Origin: JANJTY01 sp038257155 | GTDB lineage: Bacteria; Pseudomonadota; Gammaproteobacteria; Xanthomonadales; Xanthomonadaceae | Length of the DNA: 64,000 nucleotides | Assembly (NCBI GenBank): GCA_038257155.1 | Contig: JBBSJP010000020.1 | Span: forward strand, 9,114 to 73,113 | Direction of reading: 5' to 3' | Part shown: positions 35,716 through 45,684 of the stretch, in pieces | How the letters are laid out: every line of letters starts with the position of its first letter | Position numbering within the stretch: position 1 is the stretch's first letter | The notes under the pieces: generated by a model | Seen by the model: the letters and a program-made list of their open reading frames with translations, nothing else | Database searches by the model: none | Told to the model about the DNA's origin: nothing | Program-made: the position numbers and the translations under genes

Positions 35716-36169
35716 AGCTGGCGTCAGTGATGTGGCCGGATATGCTAACCGGAACGGGCCGGACACCCCCCATTCGGGGAGCTTGACAGCGGCGATGGAT
35801 GCGCTCTCCCGCGCCACACATGGGTTGCGTCGGCATCAGGTTGTACACAGCAGCGGGGGAGCCTGCCCGAACCTGTCTTGGAACTGGCACAAAGCGTCTC
35901 AAGAGTCGCGACGCGAATGCCAAGCCATTGACTATAAAGCTATATTTCAGAAAGGTTAAATCTTCACCAAGTCGGCGCCAAGGCTTGTGGGACGTGCCCT
36001 GCGCAGCCACCAAACGGGTTTCGTCCACAACCTTATCCACAAGGCGTGTGGATAAGAGTGAATCCGCTTGCAGGCCAGTTGCTTAGAGGACACTCGTAAT
36101 GAAACCGTTAGCTTGTGCGCGCAACTGGAGATCGGCCCGGCCATTCGCCCTCCCCGCTACACTGCGGCC
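35716..36169. other. Long intergenic region upstream of priA
   Basis: 454 bp between divergent genes. Contains an AT-rich patch unlike the surroundings (35925-35965, ttgactataaagctatattt) that could hold a promoter or duplex-opening site, then the inverted DnaA-box pair. No coding frame is supported. Confidence 0.55.
36032..36056. promoter_or_regulatory. Inverted pair of perfect DnaA boxes
   Basis: CTTATCCACA and TGTGGATAAG form a perfect 10-bp inverted repeat with a 5-bp spacer. Each arm contains the consensus DnaA box TTATCCACA (36033-36041 and 36047-36055 in reverse). About 75 bp upstream is an AT-rich patch. No dnaA or dnaN gene is near, so this is more likely a DnaA-regulated promoter (for priA) or a titration site than oriC. 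Confidence 0.6.
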
Positions 36170-38365
36170 GTGAATGATCCTGCTCCCGCACCGTTGCTCA
36201 AGGTCGCACTGCCGCTGCCCCTGCCGCAGCTTTTCGACTACCTGGCGCCGCCAGATGATCCAGCGCAACTCAACTGGATTGGCTGCCGGGTACGGGTGCC
36301 ATTTGGCAAACGCAGCCTGATCGGCGTGGTAGCGGCGATTGGACCAGCCGAAGCCGCTCGCCCGCGCTGCATCGACGCGCGTCTGGATCGGCTTCCCGTT
36401 TTCGACGCTGAGCTCTGGCAAAGCCTGCAATGGGCGGCGCGCTACTACCAACGCGCCCTGGGCGATGTGCTGTTCACGGCCATGCCGGCCTGGTTGCGCG
36501 AGGGACGCGAGATCCCTGACAGCGGTACCACCGGGTGGCGGCTCTGCGGTGACACCGAAGGCGCTCGTCTGCGCACTGGCGGACTGCCCGCCCGACTGGT
36601 GCACGTCTTGGCCGAAGCGCCGCTGGCCGAGATGCAGCTCGATGAACGGCTGCCCGGCTGGCGCAGCGCGGCGCGCAGCCTGCGGAGCAGGGGACTGCTC
36701 GAGCCGTTCCAGATCGGTGCGGTGGTGACGCATCAGCCGGTCGCCGGACCGCTTCCGAACGACGAACAGCAGAAGGCCATTGATGCAGTCGCGGCCTGCT
36801 TCGGCACATTCCATAGCGCCCTGCTGGACGGGGTGACGGGCAGTGGCAAGACCGAGGTCTATCTGAGCCTGATCGAGCGCTGCCTGGCGGCAGGCAAGCA
36901 GGCCCTGGTGCTGGTGCCGGAGATCGGTCTGACGCCGCAGACCCGTCGTCGCTTCGCCGAGCGCCTGCCAGTCATGGTGCATGTGCTGCATTCGGAACTG
37001 CCCGACGGCGAGCGCGCCCGCGTGCATGCCGCTTTCGCGCGCGGCGAGGGCCGTGTTCTGCTTGGCACGCGCTCGGCGATCTTCGTGCCGCTGCCCGAGG
37101 CCGGGCTGATCGTGGTCGACGAAGAGCACGACAGTTCCTACAAGCAGCAGGATGGATTCCGTTACTCGGCGCGCGACCTCGCCCTGGTGCGCGGCAAGGC
37201 GCTGGGCGTGCCGGTGCTGCTCGGCTCGGCCACACCCTCCCTGGAAAGCCTGCAGCAGGTTAACCTGGGCCGCAGCCAGCGCCTGCGCCTGGCGCGCCGC
37301 GCCACCGGCGCCTCGGCGCCGCGCGTCGAGGTGCTGGATGTGCGGCGCCGGCCGATGGCCGATGGCCTGATCGAACCGGTGTTCGCCCGCATTGCCGAAA
37401 CCCTGGCGCGCGGCGAACAGGTGCTGGTGTTCCGCAACCGCCGCGGCTATGCACCGGTACTGCATTGTCACGATTGCGGCTGGTCGGCGCGCTGTAGCCG
37501 CTGTGATTCGCCAATGACCGTGCACGCTCGCGGTCGTCGCTTGCTCTGTCATCACTGCGCGGCGCGCGCGGCGGTGCCCGAGGCTTGCCCGAACTGCGAG
37601 AGCCTGGCCCTGCTGCCACAGGGCGCGGGCACCGAGCGTCTGGAACAGGGACTGGCCGAGCGTTTTCCCGACGCGCGCCTCGTCCGCATCGATCGCGATA
37701 CCACGCAGGGACGTGATGCCTTCGAGCGCCGTCTGGGTGAATTGGGCGACGGCCCCGGCATTCTCATCGGCACGCAGATGCTGGCCAAGGGCCACGATCT
37801 GGCCAAGCTGAGCCTGGTGGTGGTGTGTTCCGTCGACGAGGGCCTGTTCAGCGTCGATTTCCGCGCCGCCGAGCGGCTTGCGCAGTTGCTGATCCAGGTC
37901 TCGGGTCGTGCCGGACGTGCCGACAGACCCGGCACCGTGCTGCTGCAAACCCATCATCCCGACCATGCGCTGCTGCATACCTTGCTGCAGGGCGGCTATC
38001 CCGCGTTCGCCGAGCAGGCATTGGCAGAGCGTCGCGCGGCTGGCTTTCCGCCGTTCCGGCATCTGGCCCTGCTGCGTTCCGAAGCGCTCGATCCGTTGGC
38101 AGTTGACGCCTTCCTGCAGTGTGCGCGTCGGTTGCTGGGCAACGAGGTGGGTGGTTTCGGAACCGAGCGGGTGCAGGCCTTCGGTCCGATGCCGGCTCCG
38201 ATGCCGCGCCGCGAGGGCCGCATGCGCGCCCAATTGCTTCTTTCAGCAGTCGATCGACCTGCACTGCAGAGCCTGCTGCGGGGCTGGACGCCGCAGCTGC
38301 ACGCGCTGTCCGAAGCGCGCACGGTGCGCTGGTCGCTGGATGTCGATCCCGTGGATCTCTACTGA
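36170..38365 (+). CDS. priA: Primosomal replication restart helicase PriA
   Basis: 731 residues, the usual size. N-terminal 3'-DNA-binding domain (LLKVALPLPLPQLFDYL), helicase core with Walker A GVTGSGKTEVY (~220) and DEEHD (~316), the zinc module with eight Cys (CHDCGWSARCSRC...CHHC...CPNC, ~433-480), then GTQMLAKGHD and VSGRAGRADRPG. It reloads the replisome at stalled forks. GTG 36170 is chosen because the conserved region starts right after it; the frame is open to 36068. Confidence 0.95.
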   Translation: MNDPAPAPLLKVALPLPLPQLFDYLAPPDDPAQLNWIGCRVRVPFGKRSLIGVVAAIGPAEAARPRCIDARLDRLPVFDAELWQSLQWAARYYQRALGDVLFTAMPAWLREGREIPDSGTTGWRLCGDTEGARLRTGGLPARLVHVLAEAPLAEMQLDERLPGWRSAARSLRSRGLLEPFQIGAVVTHQPVAGPLPNDEQQKAIDAVAACFGTFHSALLDGVTGSGKTEVYLSLIERCLAAGKQALVLVPEIGLTPQTRRRFAERLPVMVHVLHSELPDGERARVHAAFARGEGRVLLGTRSAIFVPLPEAGLIVVDEEHDSSYKQQDGFRYSARDLALVRGKALGVPVLLGSATPSLESLQQVNLGRSQRLRLARRATGASAPRVEVLDVRRRPMADGLIEPVFARIAETLARGEQVLVFRNRRGYAPVLHCHDCGWSARCSRCDSPMTVHARGRRLLCHHCAARAAVPEACPNCESLALLPQGAGTERLEQGLAERFPDARLVRIDRDTTQGRDAFERRLGELGDGPGILIGTQMLAKGHDLAKLSLVVVCSVDEGLFSVDFRAAERLAQLLIQVSGRAGRADRPGTVLLQTHHPDHALLHTLLQGGYPAFAEQALAERRAAGFPPFRHLALLRSEALDPLAVDAFLQCARRLLGNEVGGFGTERVQAFGPMPAPMPRREGRMRAQLLLSAVDRPALQSLLRGWTPQLHALSEARTVRWSLDVDPVDLY

Positions 38366-38408
38366 TCATTCGCGAAAAAAGTTTGCCCGTGCCTCTTGAC
38401 AAGCCCCC

Positions 38409-38558
38409 ATGTTGCAAAGCAGCATCGAACCCGTGCTGACCCTGACCGCCAACGCGAACCTGCTGACCACCGGAATTTCTCCGGCGCTCGCGCTCGCCTC
38501 GGCGCTCGTACTCGTACTCGTACTTATTAGCCGACATAGGTGCGGAACGGCGACTTAG
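38409..38558 (+). CDS. ilvL: ilv leader peptide (attenuator)
   Basis: A 49-codon frame beginning ATG TTG CAA and ending ...GCG ACT TAG. Codons 33-40 read Leu-Val-Leu-Val-Leu-Val-Leu-Ile (CTC GTA repeats, then CTT ATT), preceded by Leu/Ala-rich codons, so a ribosome should pause here when any branched-chain aminoacyl-tRNA is scarce. It precedes the first ilv gene and a terminator, as in enterobacterial ilvL. The start codon is less certain: no strong ribosome site is visible, and a TTGACA hexamer (38396) overlaps the start region. Confidence 0.8.
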   Translation: MLQSSIEPVLTLTANANLLTTGISPALALASALVLVLVLISRHRCGTAT

Positions 38559-38600
38559 GCCCACGAGACAGCAAACCCTAAGACTCCGAAACCCCGCACC
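38539..38600 (+). promoter_or_regulatory. Attenuator with antiterminator pairing
   Basis: GGTGCGG (38539-38545, within the end of the leader frame) is the exact complement of CCGCACC (38594-38600), which includes most of the 5' arm of the downstream terminator. A ribosome stalled at the Leu/Val/Ile codons (about 38505-38528) would leave 38539-38545 free to pair and block the terminator. A ribosome reaching the stop at 38558 would cover it and let the terminator form. Confidence 0.65.
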
Positions 38601-38622
38601 GGGCAACCAGTGCGGGGTTTTT
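38589..38622 (+). terminator. Rho-independent terminator of the ilv attenuator
   Basis: Stem AAACCCCGCAC / GTGCGGGGTTT (38589-38599 and 38610-38620) with a 10-base loop, then a TTTTT run through 38622. It lies between the leader peptide and ilvD, 55 bp before the ilvD start. Confidence 0.88.
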
Positions 38623-38677
38623 GCGTTTAAGGGCCAGCCGATTCGGGGCCATCGCTGCTGCGCGCGATGGAGAAGAT

Positions 38678-40387
38678 GTGAAGAGTGACGCCATCAAGAC
38701 CGGTCCCGATCGTGCCCCCGCCCGCGCCATGCTGCGCGCCACGGGTCTGGATGACGCCGCCATCGCCAAGCCGCTGATCGCGGTGGTGCATTCCTGGTCC
38801 GACGTCTCGCCCTGCAATATCAACCTGCGCGAACTGGCCGGGCACGTGCGCGCCGGCATCCAGGCCGCTGGCGGCACGGCGGTCGAGTTCAACACCATCG
38901 CTGTCACCGACGGCATCGCCATGGGCAGTGCCGGCATGCGCGCCTCGCTGGCCAGCCGCGAGACCATCGCCGATTCCATCGAGCTGGCGGTCAATGGCCA
39001 CTGCCTCGACGGCCTGGTGGTGCTGTGCGGCTGCGACAAGACCATTCCCGCCGCTGCGATGGCCCTGGCCCGGCTCGATCTGCCTGGCCTGATGCTGTAC
39101 GGCGGCAGCATCCTGCCCGGCTGCCACAAGGGCCAGAACATCACGATTCAAGAGGTCTTTGAAGCAGTCGGCGCGCACGCCGCCGGGCGCATCGACGACG
39201 CCGAACTGGAGCAGATCGAGAAGACCGCCTGCCCTGGCGCCGGCGCCTGCGGCGGCCAGTTCACCGCCAACACCATGGCCCTGGCGACCACCTTCATGGG
39301 TCTGGCGCCGATGGGCCTGAACGACATTCCGGCGCCCGATCCGGCCAAGCTGCAGGCCGCACGCGCCTGCGGCGAGCGCGTCATGGGCCTGCTGCGCGAA
39401 GGCGTCACGGCGCGCAGCGTGCTGACCCGCGAGGCGATCCACAACGCCGCGGTTGCGGTCACCGCCACCGCCGGCTCGACCAATGCGTTGCTACATTTGA
39501 TCGCGATCGCGCGCGAGGCCGGCATCGATTTCGCGCTGGACGAATTCGATGCGATCAGTCGCGCCACGCCGGTGATCGCCGACCTGAAACCCGGCGGCCG
39601 TTTCATGGCCCCCGACATGTACCTGGCCGGCGGCTCGCGCCTGCTCGGCGCGCGCCTGCGTGAGGCCGGCCTGCTGCACGACGCGCCCACGGTGAGCGGG
39701 CAGAGCCTGTTCAACGAAATCGATCAGGCCAGCGAGCGCGACGGCCAGAAGGTCATCTTCCACGCCGCCCAGCCGGTCAAGGCGCGCGGCGGCTTCGGCG
39801 TGCTGTACGGCAACCTCGCACCGGAAGGCTGCGTGGTGAAACTGGCCGGCCATGACAGCCTGCGCTTCGCTGGCCCGGCGCGCGTGTTTGATGGTGAAGA
39901 AGCCTGCTTCGCCGCGGTGCAGCGGCGCGAGATCCAGTCCGGCGACGTGGTGGTGATCCGCGGCGAAGGCCCGGTCGGCGGCCCTGGCATGCGCGAGATG
40001 CTGGCCGTTACCGCGGCGCTGGTCGGCCAGGGTCTGGGCGGCGAAGTCGCGCTGATCACCGACGGCCGTTTCTCCGGCGCCACGCACGGCTTCATGGTTG
40101 GCCATATCTGCCCGGAGGCTGCGTTGGGCGGGCCGATTGCACGCCTGCGCGACGGCGATGCGGTGGTGATTGACGTCGAGGCACGCACGATTTCCAGCAC
40201 CGCCGATCTGGCCGCGCGCGACAACGAATGGGTGCCGCCACAGCCGCCGCCGAGATCCGGCGTGCTGGCCAAGTACGCAGCCACCGTGAGCTCGGCATCC
40301 ACCGGAGCCTGCACTGCTTTTCCCCCTCTCCCCACGGGAGAGGGCCGGGGTGAGGGGCAATCGGTGCCCAGACACTCGCCTTCGTAG
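38678..40387 (+). CDS. ilvD: Dihydroxy-acid dehydratase
   Basis: 569 residues, IlvD/Edd family. Fe-S Cys in VSPCNIN, CGCDKTIPA and CPGAGACGGQFTANTM; substrate and cofactor region in GPVGGPGM and DGRFSGATHGFMVGH. Dehydrates dihydroxyisovalerate and dihydroxymethylvalerate to the 2-oxo acids of valine and isoleucine. GTG 38678 has GGAG eight bases upstream. The last ~22 residues (FPPLPTGEGRGEGQSV...) are encoded by a palindromic repeat and are not part of the family. First structural gene after the attenuator. Confidence 0.93.
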   Translation: MKSDAIKTGPDRAPARAMLRATGLDDAAIAKPLIAVVHSWSDVSPCNINLRELAGHVRAGIQAAGGTAVEFNTIAVTDGIAMGSAGMRASLASRETIADSIELAVNGHCLDGLVVLCGCDKTIPAAAMALARLDLPGLMLYGGSILPGCHKGQNITIQEVFEAVGAHAAGRIDDAELEQIEKTACPGAGACGGQFTANTMALATTFMGLAPMGLNDIPAPDPAKLQAARACGERVMGLLREGVTARSVLTREAIHNAAVAVTATAGSTNALLHLIAIAREAGIDFALDEFDAISRATPVIADLKPGGRFMAPDMYLAGGSRLLGARLREAGLLHDAPTVSGQSLFNEIDQASERDGQKVIFHAAQPVKARGGFGVLYGNLAPEGCVVKLAGHDSLRFAGPARVFDGEEACFAAVQRREIQSGDVVVIRGEGPVGGPGMREMLAVTAALVGQGLGGEVALITDGRFSGATHGFMVGHICPEAALGGPIARLRDGDAVVIDVEARTISSTADLAARDNEWVPPQPPPRSGVLAKYAATVSSASTGACTAFPPLPTGEGRGEGQSVPRHSPS

Positions 40388-40428
40388 CGCCCCTCACCCC
40401 AACCCCTCTCCCGGCGGGAGAGGGGCTA
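40321..40428. repeat. REPIN-like pair at the ilvD end
   Basis: Two inverted GGGAGAGG hairpin units separated by about 40 bp; the left unit encodes the IlvD C-terminal tail and includes its last codons, and the right one fills the gap to ilvC. Confidence 0.9.
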
Positions 40429-40481
40429 AAGCCCAAGCCCTCGCTTCAACTCACTCCCCGCTACCTCCAAGGACCACCGCC

Positions 40482-41519
40482 ATGACAACCCACTACACCG
40501 CCGCCGACGCCAACCCCAACGCCCTCCGCGGCCGCACCATCGTGATCTACGGCTACGGCAGCCAGGGTCGCGCGCACGCCCGCAACCTGCATGATTCCGG
40601 CTTCACCGTGGTGGTCGCGGCGCGCCCCGGCAAGAGCTTCGAACAGGCCAAGGCCGATGGCCTGGCGGTCGATACGCCCGATCGCGCCATTCCGGTGGCC
40701 GACCTGATCGCCCTGCTCACTCCCGACATGCAGCAGGCCGAGCTGTACGAGAAGCACATAGCGCCGCTGGCGCGTGAAGGCGCCGCCCTGCTGTTCGCAC
40801 ACGGCTTCAATGTGCACTTCGGCCAGATCAAGCCGCGTGCTGACCTCGACGTGGTGCTGATCGCGCCCAAGGGCCCCGGCGCCCTGGTGCGTCGCCAGTA
40901 CGAAGAAGGGCGTGGTGTGCCCTGCCTGATGGCGATCCAGCAGGACGCCACCGGCAAGGCCAAGGAACTCGCCCTGGCCTATGCGCACGGCATCGGCGGC
41001 ACACGCGGCGGCGTGATCGAAACGAGCTTCGGCGAAGAGACCGAGACCGACCTGTTCGGCGAACAGGCCGTGCTGTGCGGCGGCGCCACCGAGTTGGTGA
41101 TGATGGGCTTCGAGACCCTGGTCGAAGCCGGCTACCAGCCCGAAGTCGCCTATTTCGAATGCCTGCACGAACTCAAGCTGATCGTCGACCTGCTGCATGA
41201 AGGCGGCATGGCCAAGATGCACGAGTTCATTTCCGAGACGGCACAGTACGGCGACCTGACCCGTGGCCCGCGCGTGGTCGACGAGCACACCCGCACCCAG
41301 ATGCGCGCCATCCTGCGCGAGATCCAGGACGGCACCTTCGCCAAGGAATGGGTCGGCGAGCACAAGGCCGGCCGTGGTCGCTATGACGCGCTCAAGCAGC
41401 GCGATCTCAAGCACCCGATCGAGCAGGTCGGCGCCACCCTGCGTGCGCGCATGCCCTGGCTGAACGAGAGCGCCGCGAAGAAGCCGGCGCCACAGCCGAC
41501 CCCGGCGATTGCCGAGTAG
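40482..41519 (+). CDS. ilvC: Ketol-acid reductoisomerase
   Basis: 345 residues, class I short form. NADPH-binding motif YGYGSQGRAHA, Lys in IAPKGPG, the Mg-binding acidic region in FGEETETDLFGEQ and ECLHELKLIVD. Converts acetolactate and acetohydroxybutyrate to dihydroxy acids by isomeration and reduction. ATG 40482 (MTTHYTAADANP) follows AAGGA; the longer upstream frame is repeat sequence. The C-terminal tail is Lys/Pro-rich. Confidence 0.95.
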   Translation: MTTHYTAADANPNALRGRTIVIYGYGSQGRAHARNLHDSGFTVVVAARPGKSFEQAKADGLAVDTPDRAIPVADLIALLTPDMQQAELYEKHIAPLAREGAALLFAHGFNVHFGQIKPRADLDVVLIAPKGPGALVRRQYEEGRGVPCLMAIQQDATGKAKELALAYAHGIGGTRGGVIETSFGEETETDLFGEQAVLCGGATELVMMGFETLVEAGYQPEVAYFECLHELKLIVDLLHEGGMAKMHEFISETAQYGDLTRGPRVVDEHTRTQMRAILREIQDGTFAKEWVGEHKAGRGRYDALKQRDLKHPIEQVGATLRARMPWLNESAAKKPAPQPTPAIAE

Positions 41520-41550
41520 GACAGACGAAGACCAGTCATTTCAAAAACAA

Positions 41551-41704
41551 CCGTTCGTGGTGAGGAGGTTGGCTCGAGGTCGAAGACCGAGGCCGACCGT
41601 CTCGAACCACCCTTCGAGAGCCTGTCCTGAGGAGGCGCGAAGCGCCGTCTCGAAGGGCCGGTCCTCGACCGCTGGCCTCGATACCGGCTCCTCAGGGCGA
41701 ACGG
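41551..41704. repeat. Palindromic repeat family B, copy 2 (long form)
   Basis: Outer arms CCGTTCGTGGTGAGGAG and CTCCTCAGGGCGAACGG are imperfect inverted repeats bracketing 154 bp, with an inner CCTTCGAGA/TCTCGAAGG dyad. It fills most of the ilvC-ilvG gap, where it may form a strong cruciform or RNA hairpin. Confidence 0.85.
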
Positions 41705-41735
41705 ATTCTCAAATGGATAGGCCTGCCCCACATCA

Positions 41736-43502
41736 ATGAACGCCCAGATCGCCCCCATCGCCATGCCCGCCGCCACCATCCGCGGCGCCGATGCCCTGCT
41801 GCGCGCGCTGGAAGCCGAGGGCGTAGACCTGATCTTCGGCTATCCCGGTGGCGCGATCATGCCGGTGTATGACGCCCTGGTGGACTCCTCCATCCGTCAC
41901 ATCCTGGTTCGGCACGAGCAGGGCGCGGCGCTGGCCGCCAATGGCTATGCGCGGCACAGCGGCAAGGTCGGCGTGTGCCTGGCCACCAGCGGGCCGGGCG
42001 CCACCAACCTGGTCACCGGCATTGCCGATGCCTTCCTCGATTCGGTGCCGATGGTCGCGATCACCGGCCAGGTGCCGACCGGGCTGATGGGTACCGATGC
42101 CTTCCAGGAAGTCGACATCTTCGGCATCACCCTGCCGATCGTGAAACACAGCTACATCGTGCGCGACGCCAACGAGATCGCCGAAGTGGTGCGCGAGGCC
42201 TTCCAGATCGCGCGCGAGGGTCGCCCCGGGCCGGTGCTGATCGACCTGCCGAAGGACGTCGCCAATGCCATGATCGACTGGCGGCCGGCGCCGCGTCCCG
42301 CCGCGGAATCCGGGCCGGCGGTGGATCGCGCGGCCCTGCACCGCGCCATCACCCTGATCCAGAACAGCCGTCGCCCGGTGTTGTACACCGGCTATGGCGT
42401 GGGTCTGGCCGGCGCCGAATCACAACTGCGCGCACTGGCGAAGGCCAGCGGCATTCCGGTGGTCAGTACCCTGAAAGGTCTAGGCGGCCTGCCAACCGAC
42501 GATGCGCAGTTCCTCGGCATGCTGGGCATGCACGGCAATCGCGCCGCCAATCTGGCGGTGCAGGAATCGGACCTGCTGATCTGCATCGGTGCGCGCTTCG
42601 ATGACCGTGCCACCGGCAAGCTGGCCGAGTTCGCGCCCAAGGCCAAGATCATCCATCTCGATACCGACGCGGCGGAAGTCTCCAAGCTGCGCTACGCCAA
42701 TGTGCACCTGGTCGGGCGCCTGGCCGAACTGCTGCCGCAGCTGCACTGCCGCCCCGAGATCGGTGACTGGCAGGCGCACTGCGCTGCGATGCGTGCGAGC
42801 TCGCAGCCGCGTTACGACGCGCCGGGCGAGTGGATCTATGCACCGGCCCTGCTGCGCGAACTGAGCCAGCGTCTGCCCGAGGGCGGCGTGATCGCCTGCG
42901 ACGTCGGCCAGCACCAGATGTGGGTGGCGCAGCACTGTATCCACCGCGCCATCAACCGCCACCTGACCAGCGGCGGCCTGGGCACCATGGGCTTCGGCGT
43001 GCCGGCCGCGATGGGCGTGAAGCTGGGCTCGCCTGAGACCGAAGTGGTCTGCGTCAGCGGCGACGGCTCGATCATGATGAACATCCAGGAGCTCGCCACC
43101 CTGCGCCGCTACGGCGTGGCGGTGAAGATCGTGCTGCTCGACAACAGTTCGCTGGGCATGGTGCGGCAATGGCAGGAGCTGTTCTTCGCCGAGCGTTTCT
43201 CCGAAGTCGACCTGTCCGACAACCCCGACTTCGCGGTGCTGGCGCGCGCCTTCGGCATCGAGGCGATGACGATCGAGCGTCGCGACGAAGTCGACTCCGC
43301 GCTCGACAGGTTGTTGGCCGCGCAAGGCCCCTTCCTGCTGCACGTGCGCATCGACCCGCGCGCCAATGTCTGGCCCTTGGTGCCGCCCAATTGCGCCAAC
43401 GATCAGTTGATGGACCGCGAAGCCACGGTTCGATCCGCCGCTCTCGATCCGGCTGCGCCGGCCTCGATCGGCGGCCTCACCGCGAACGGGGGAAAAGCGT
43501 GA
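41736..43502 (+). CDS. ilvG: Acetolactate synthase large subunit
   Basis: 588 residues, ThDP-dependent. Catalytic Glu in RHEQGAALAANGYAR, oxygen-side region FGYPGGAIMPVYDAL, FAD domain in the middle, and the ThDP/Mg motif GDGSIMMN...NNSSLGMVRQWQ-like (LLDNSSLGMVRQW). Condenses pyruvate with pyruvate or 2-oxobutanoate. The name ilvG is used because it pairs with a short ACT subunit (IlvM). The C-terminal ~25 residues (AALDPAAPASIGG...) extend past the family core. Confidence 0.92.
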   Translation: MNAQIAPIAMPAATIRGADALLRALEAEGVDLIFGYPGGAIMPVYDALVDSSIRHILVRHEQGAALAANGYARHSGKVGVCLATSGPGATNLVTGIADAFLDSVPMVAITGQVPTGLMGTDAFQEVDIFGITLPIVKHSYIVRDANEIAEVVREAFQIAREGRPGPVLIDLPKDVANAMIDWRPAPRPAAESGPAVDRAALHRAITLIQNSRRPVLYTGYGVGLAGAESQLRALAKASGIPVVSTLKGLGGLPTDDAQFLGMLGMHGNRAANLAVQESDLLICIGARFDDRATGKLAEFAPKAKIIHLDTDAAEVSKLRYANVHLVGRLAELLPQLHCRPEIGDWQAHCAAMRASSQPRYDAPGEWIYAPALLRELSQRLPEGGVIACDVGQHQMWVAQHCIHRAINRHLTSGGLGTMGFGVPAAMGVKLGSPETEVVCVSGDGSIMMNIQELATLRRYGVAVKIVLLDNSSLGMVRQWQELFFAERFSEVDLSDNPDFAVLARAFGIEAMTIERRDEVDSALDRLLAAQGPFLLHVRIDPRANVWPLVPPNCANDQLMDREATVRSAALDPAAPASIGGLTANGGKA

Positions 43503-43515
43503 TGGCCCACCCATA

Positions 43516-43584
43516 CCCATTCGTGGTGAGGAGCAATCGAGGGGCCTGCGCAGCAGGCTCTCGAGAGCGCGTCTCGAACCACCT
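43516..43584. repeat. Palindromic repeat family B, copy 3
   Basis: CCCATTCGTGGTGAGGAG ... GCGTCTCGAACCACC, a shorter relative of copy 2 in the same orientation, with an inner CTGCGCAGCAG dyad. Lies between ilvG and ilvM. Confidence 0.85.
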
Positions 43585-43620
43585 GCCCTTGTTCCGCCAC
43601 CCCCGCCCGAGGAAATCGCC

Positions 43621-43970
43621 ATGTACGAACTGAGCCTGTCCCTGTCCGCCGCCGAAGGTGCCCTGGTGCGCGTGCTTGGCCTCATCGAGCGCCGCGGTTT
43701 CGCCTTTGCCGGCATGGAAATGAACTGTGCGGATGGCGGTCTGTCGCTGAGCCTCAAGCTGGCCGAGAACGGCCGTTCGGTAGAGGTGCTGATGCGTCAG
43801 ATCAAGCGCCTGCCCGATGTGCGCGAGGCCAGCTTCGCGCCGGCGCGTCCGGCCTTTGCTATTCCTGCCAGTACCTGGCAGCCGATGCCGGCACGTGCCC
43901 CACGCCCGACCCGCAATGGCCTGTCCTGGCTTGGCATCCCGGATCGCATCAGCCCCGAGGCGATTCCCGC

Positions 43971-43974
<4 letters not shown>
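43621..43974 (+). CDS. ilvM: Acetolactate synthase regulatory (ACT) subunit
   Basis: 117 residues with one ACT domain at the N-terminus (LVRVLGLIERRGFAFAGMEM), giving activation or feedback control to the large subunit. E. coli IlvM is shorter, about 87 residues; the extra Pro/Arg-rich C-terminus (TWQPMPARAPRPTR) is unusual. Its end overlaps the leuA start (ATGA). Confidence 0.85.
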
Positions 43975-45518
<1,544 letters not shown>

Positions 45519-45543
45519 TGGGAACCCCCGAACCTGCTCTTGA

Positions 45544-45650
45544 ACCCCTCTCCCCACGGGAGAGGGGCAGGGGTGAGGGGCAAGCCTCGCCCAGCGTCTG
45601 CAGAAACGTTGCCCCTCACCCCAACCCCTCTCCCGTGGGGAGAGGGGCTT
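45544..45650. repeat. REPIN-like pair between leuA and ilvE
   Basis: Left unit CCCCTCTCCCCACGGGAGAG..., about 30-bp spacer, right unit CCCCTCACCCCAACCCCTC with GGGAGAGGGGCT hairpin. Same orientation as at the other ilv/leu junctions. Confidence 0.92.
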
Positions 45651-45684
45651 AGAACGAAGCCAAAGCTACCCCCGGAGCCCCACC

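Noticed and set aside
36032..36056. Chromosomal origin oriC
   Set aside because: Only two DnaA boxes and no dnaA, dnaN, gyrB or rpmH near; better read as a regulatory or titration site.
36083..38233. 716-residue frame antisense to priA
   Set aside because: Rich in His/Gln/Arg without motifs; priA is certain on the other strand.
38396..38425. Promoter with TTGACA as -35
   Set aside because: No -10 element at 16-18 bp, and it would place the transcript start inside the leader peptide.
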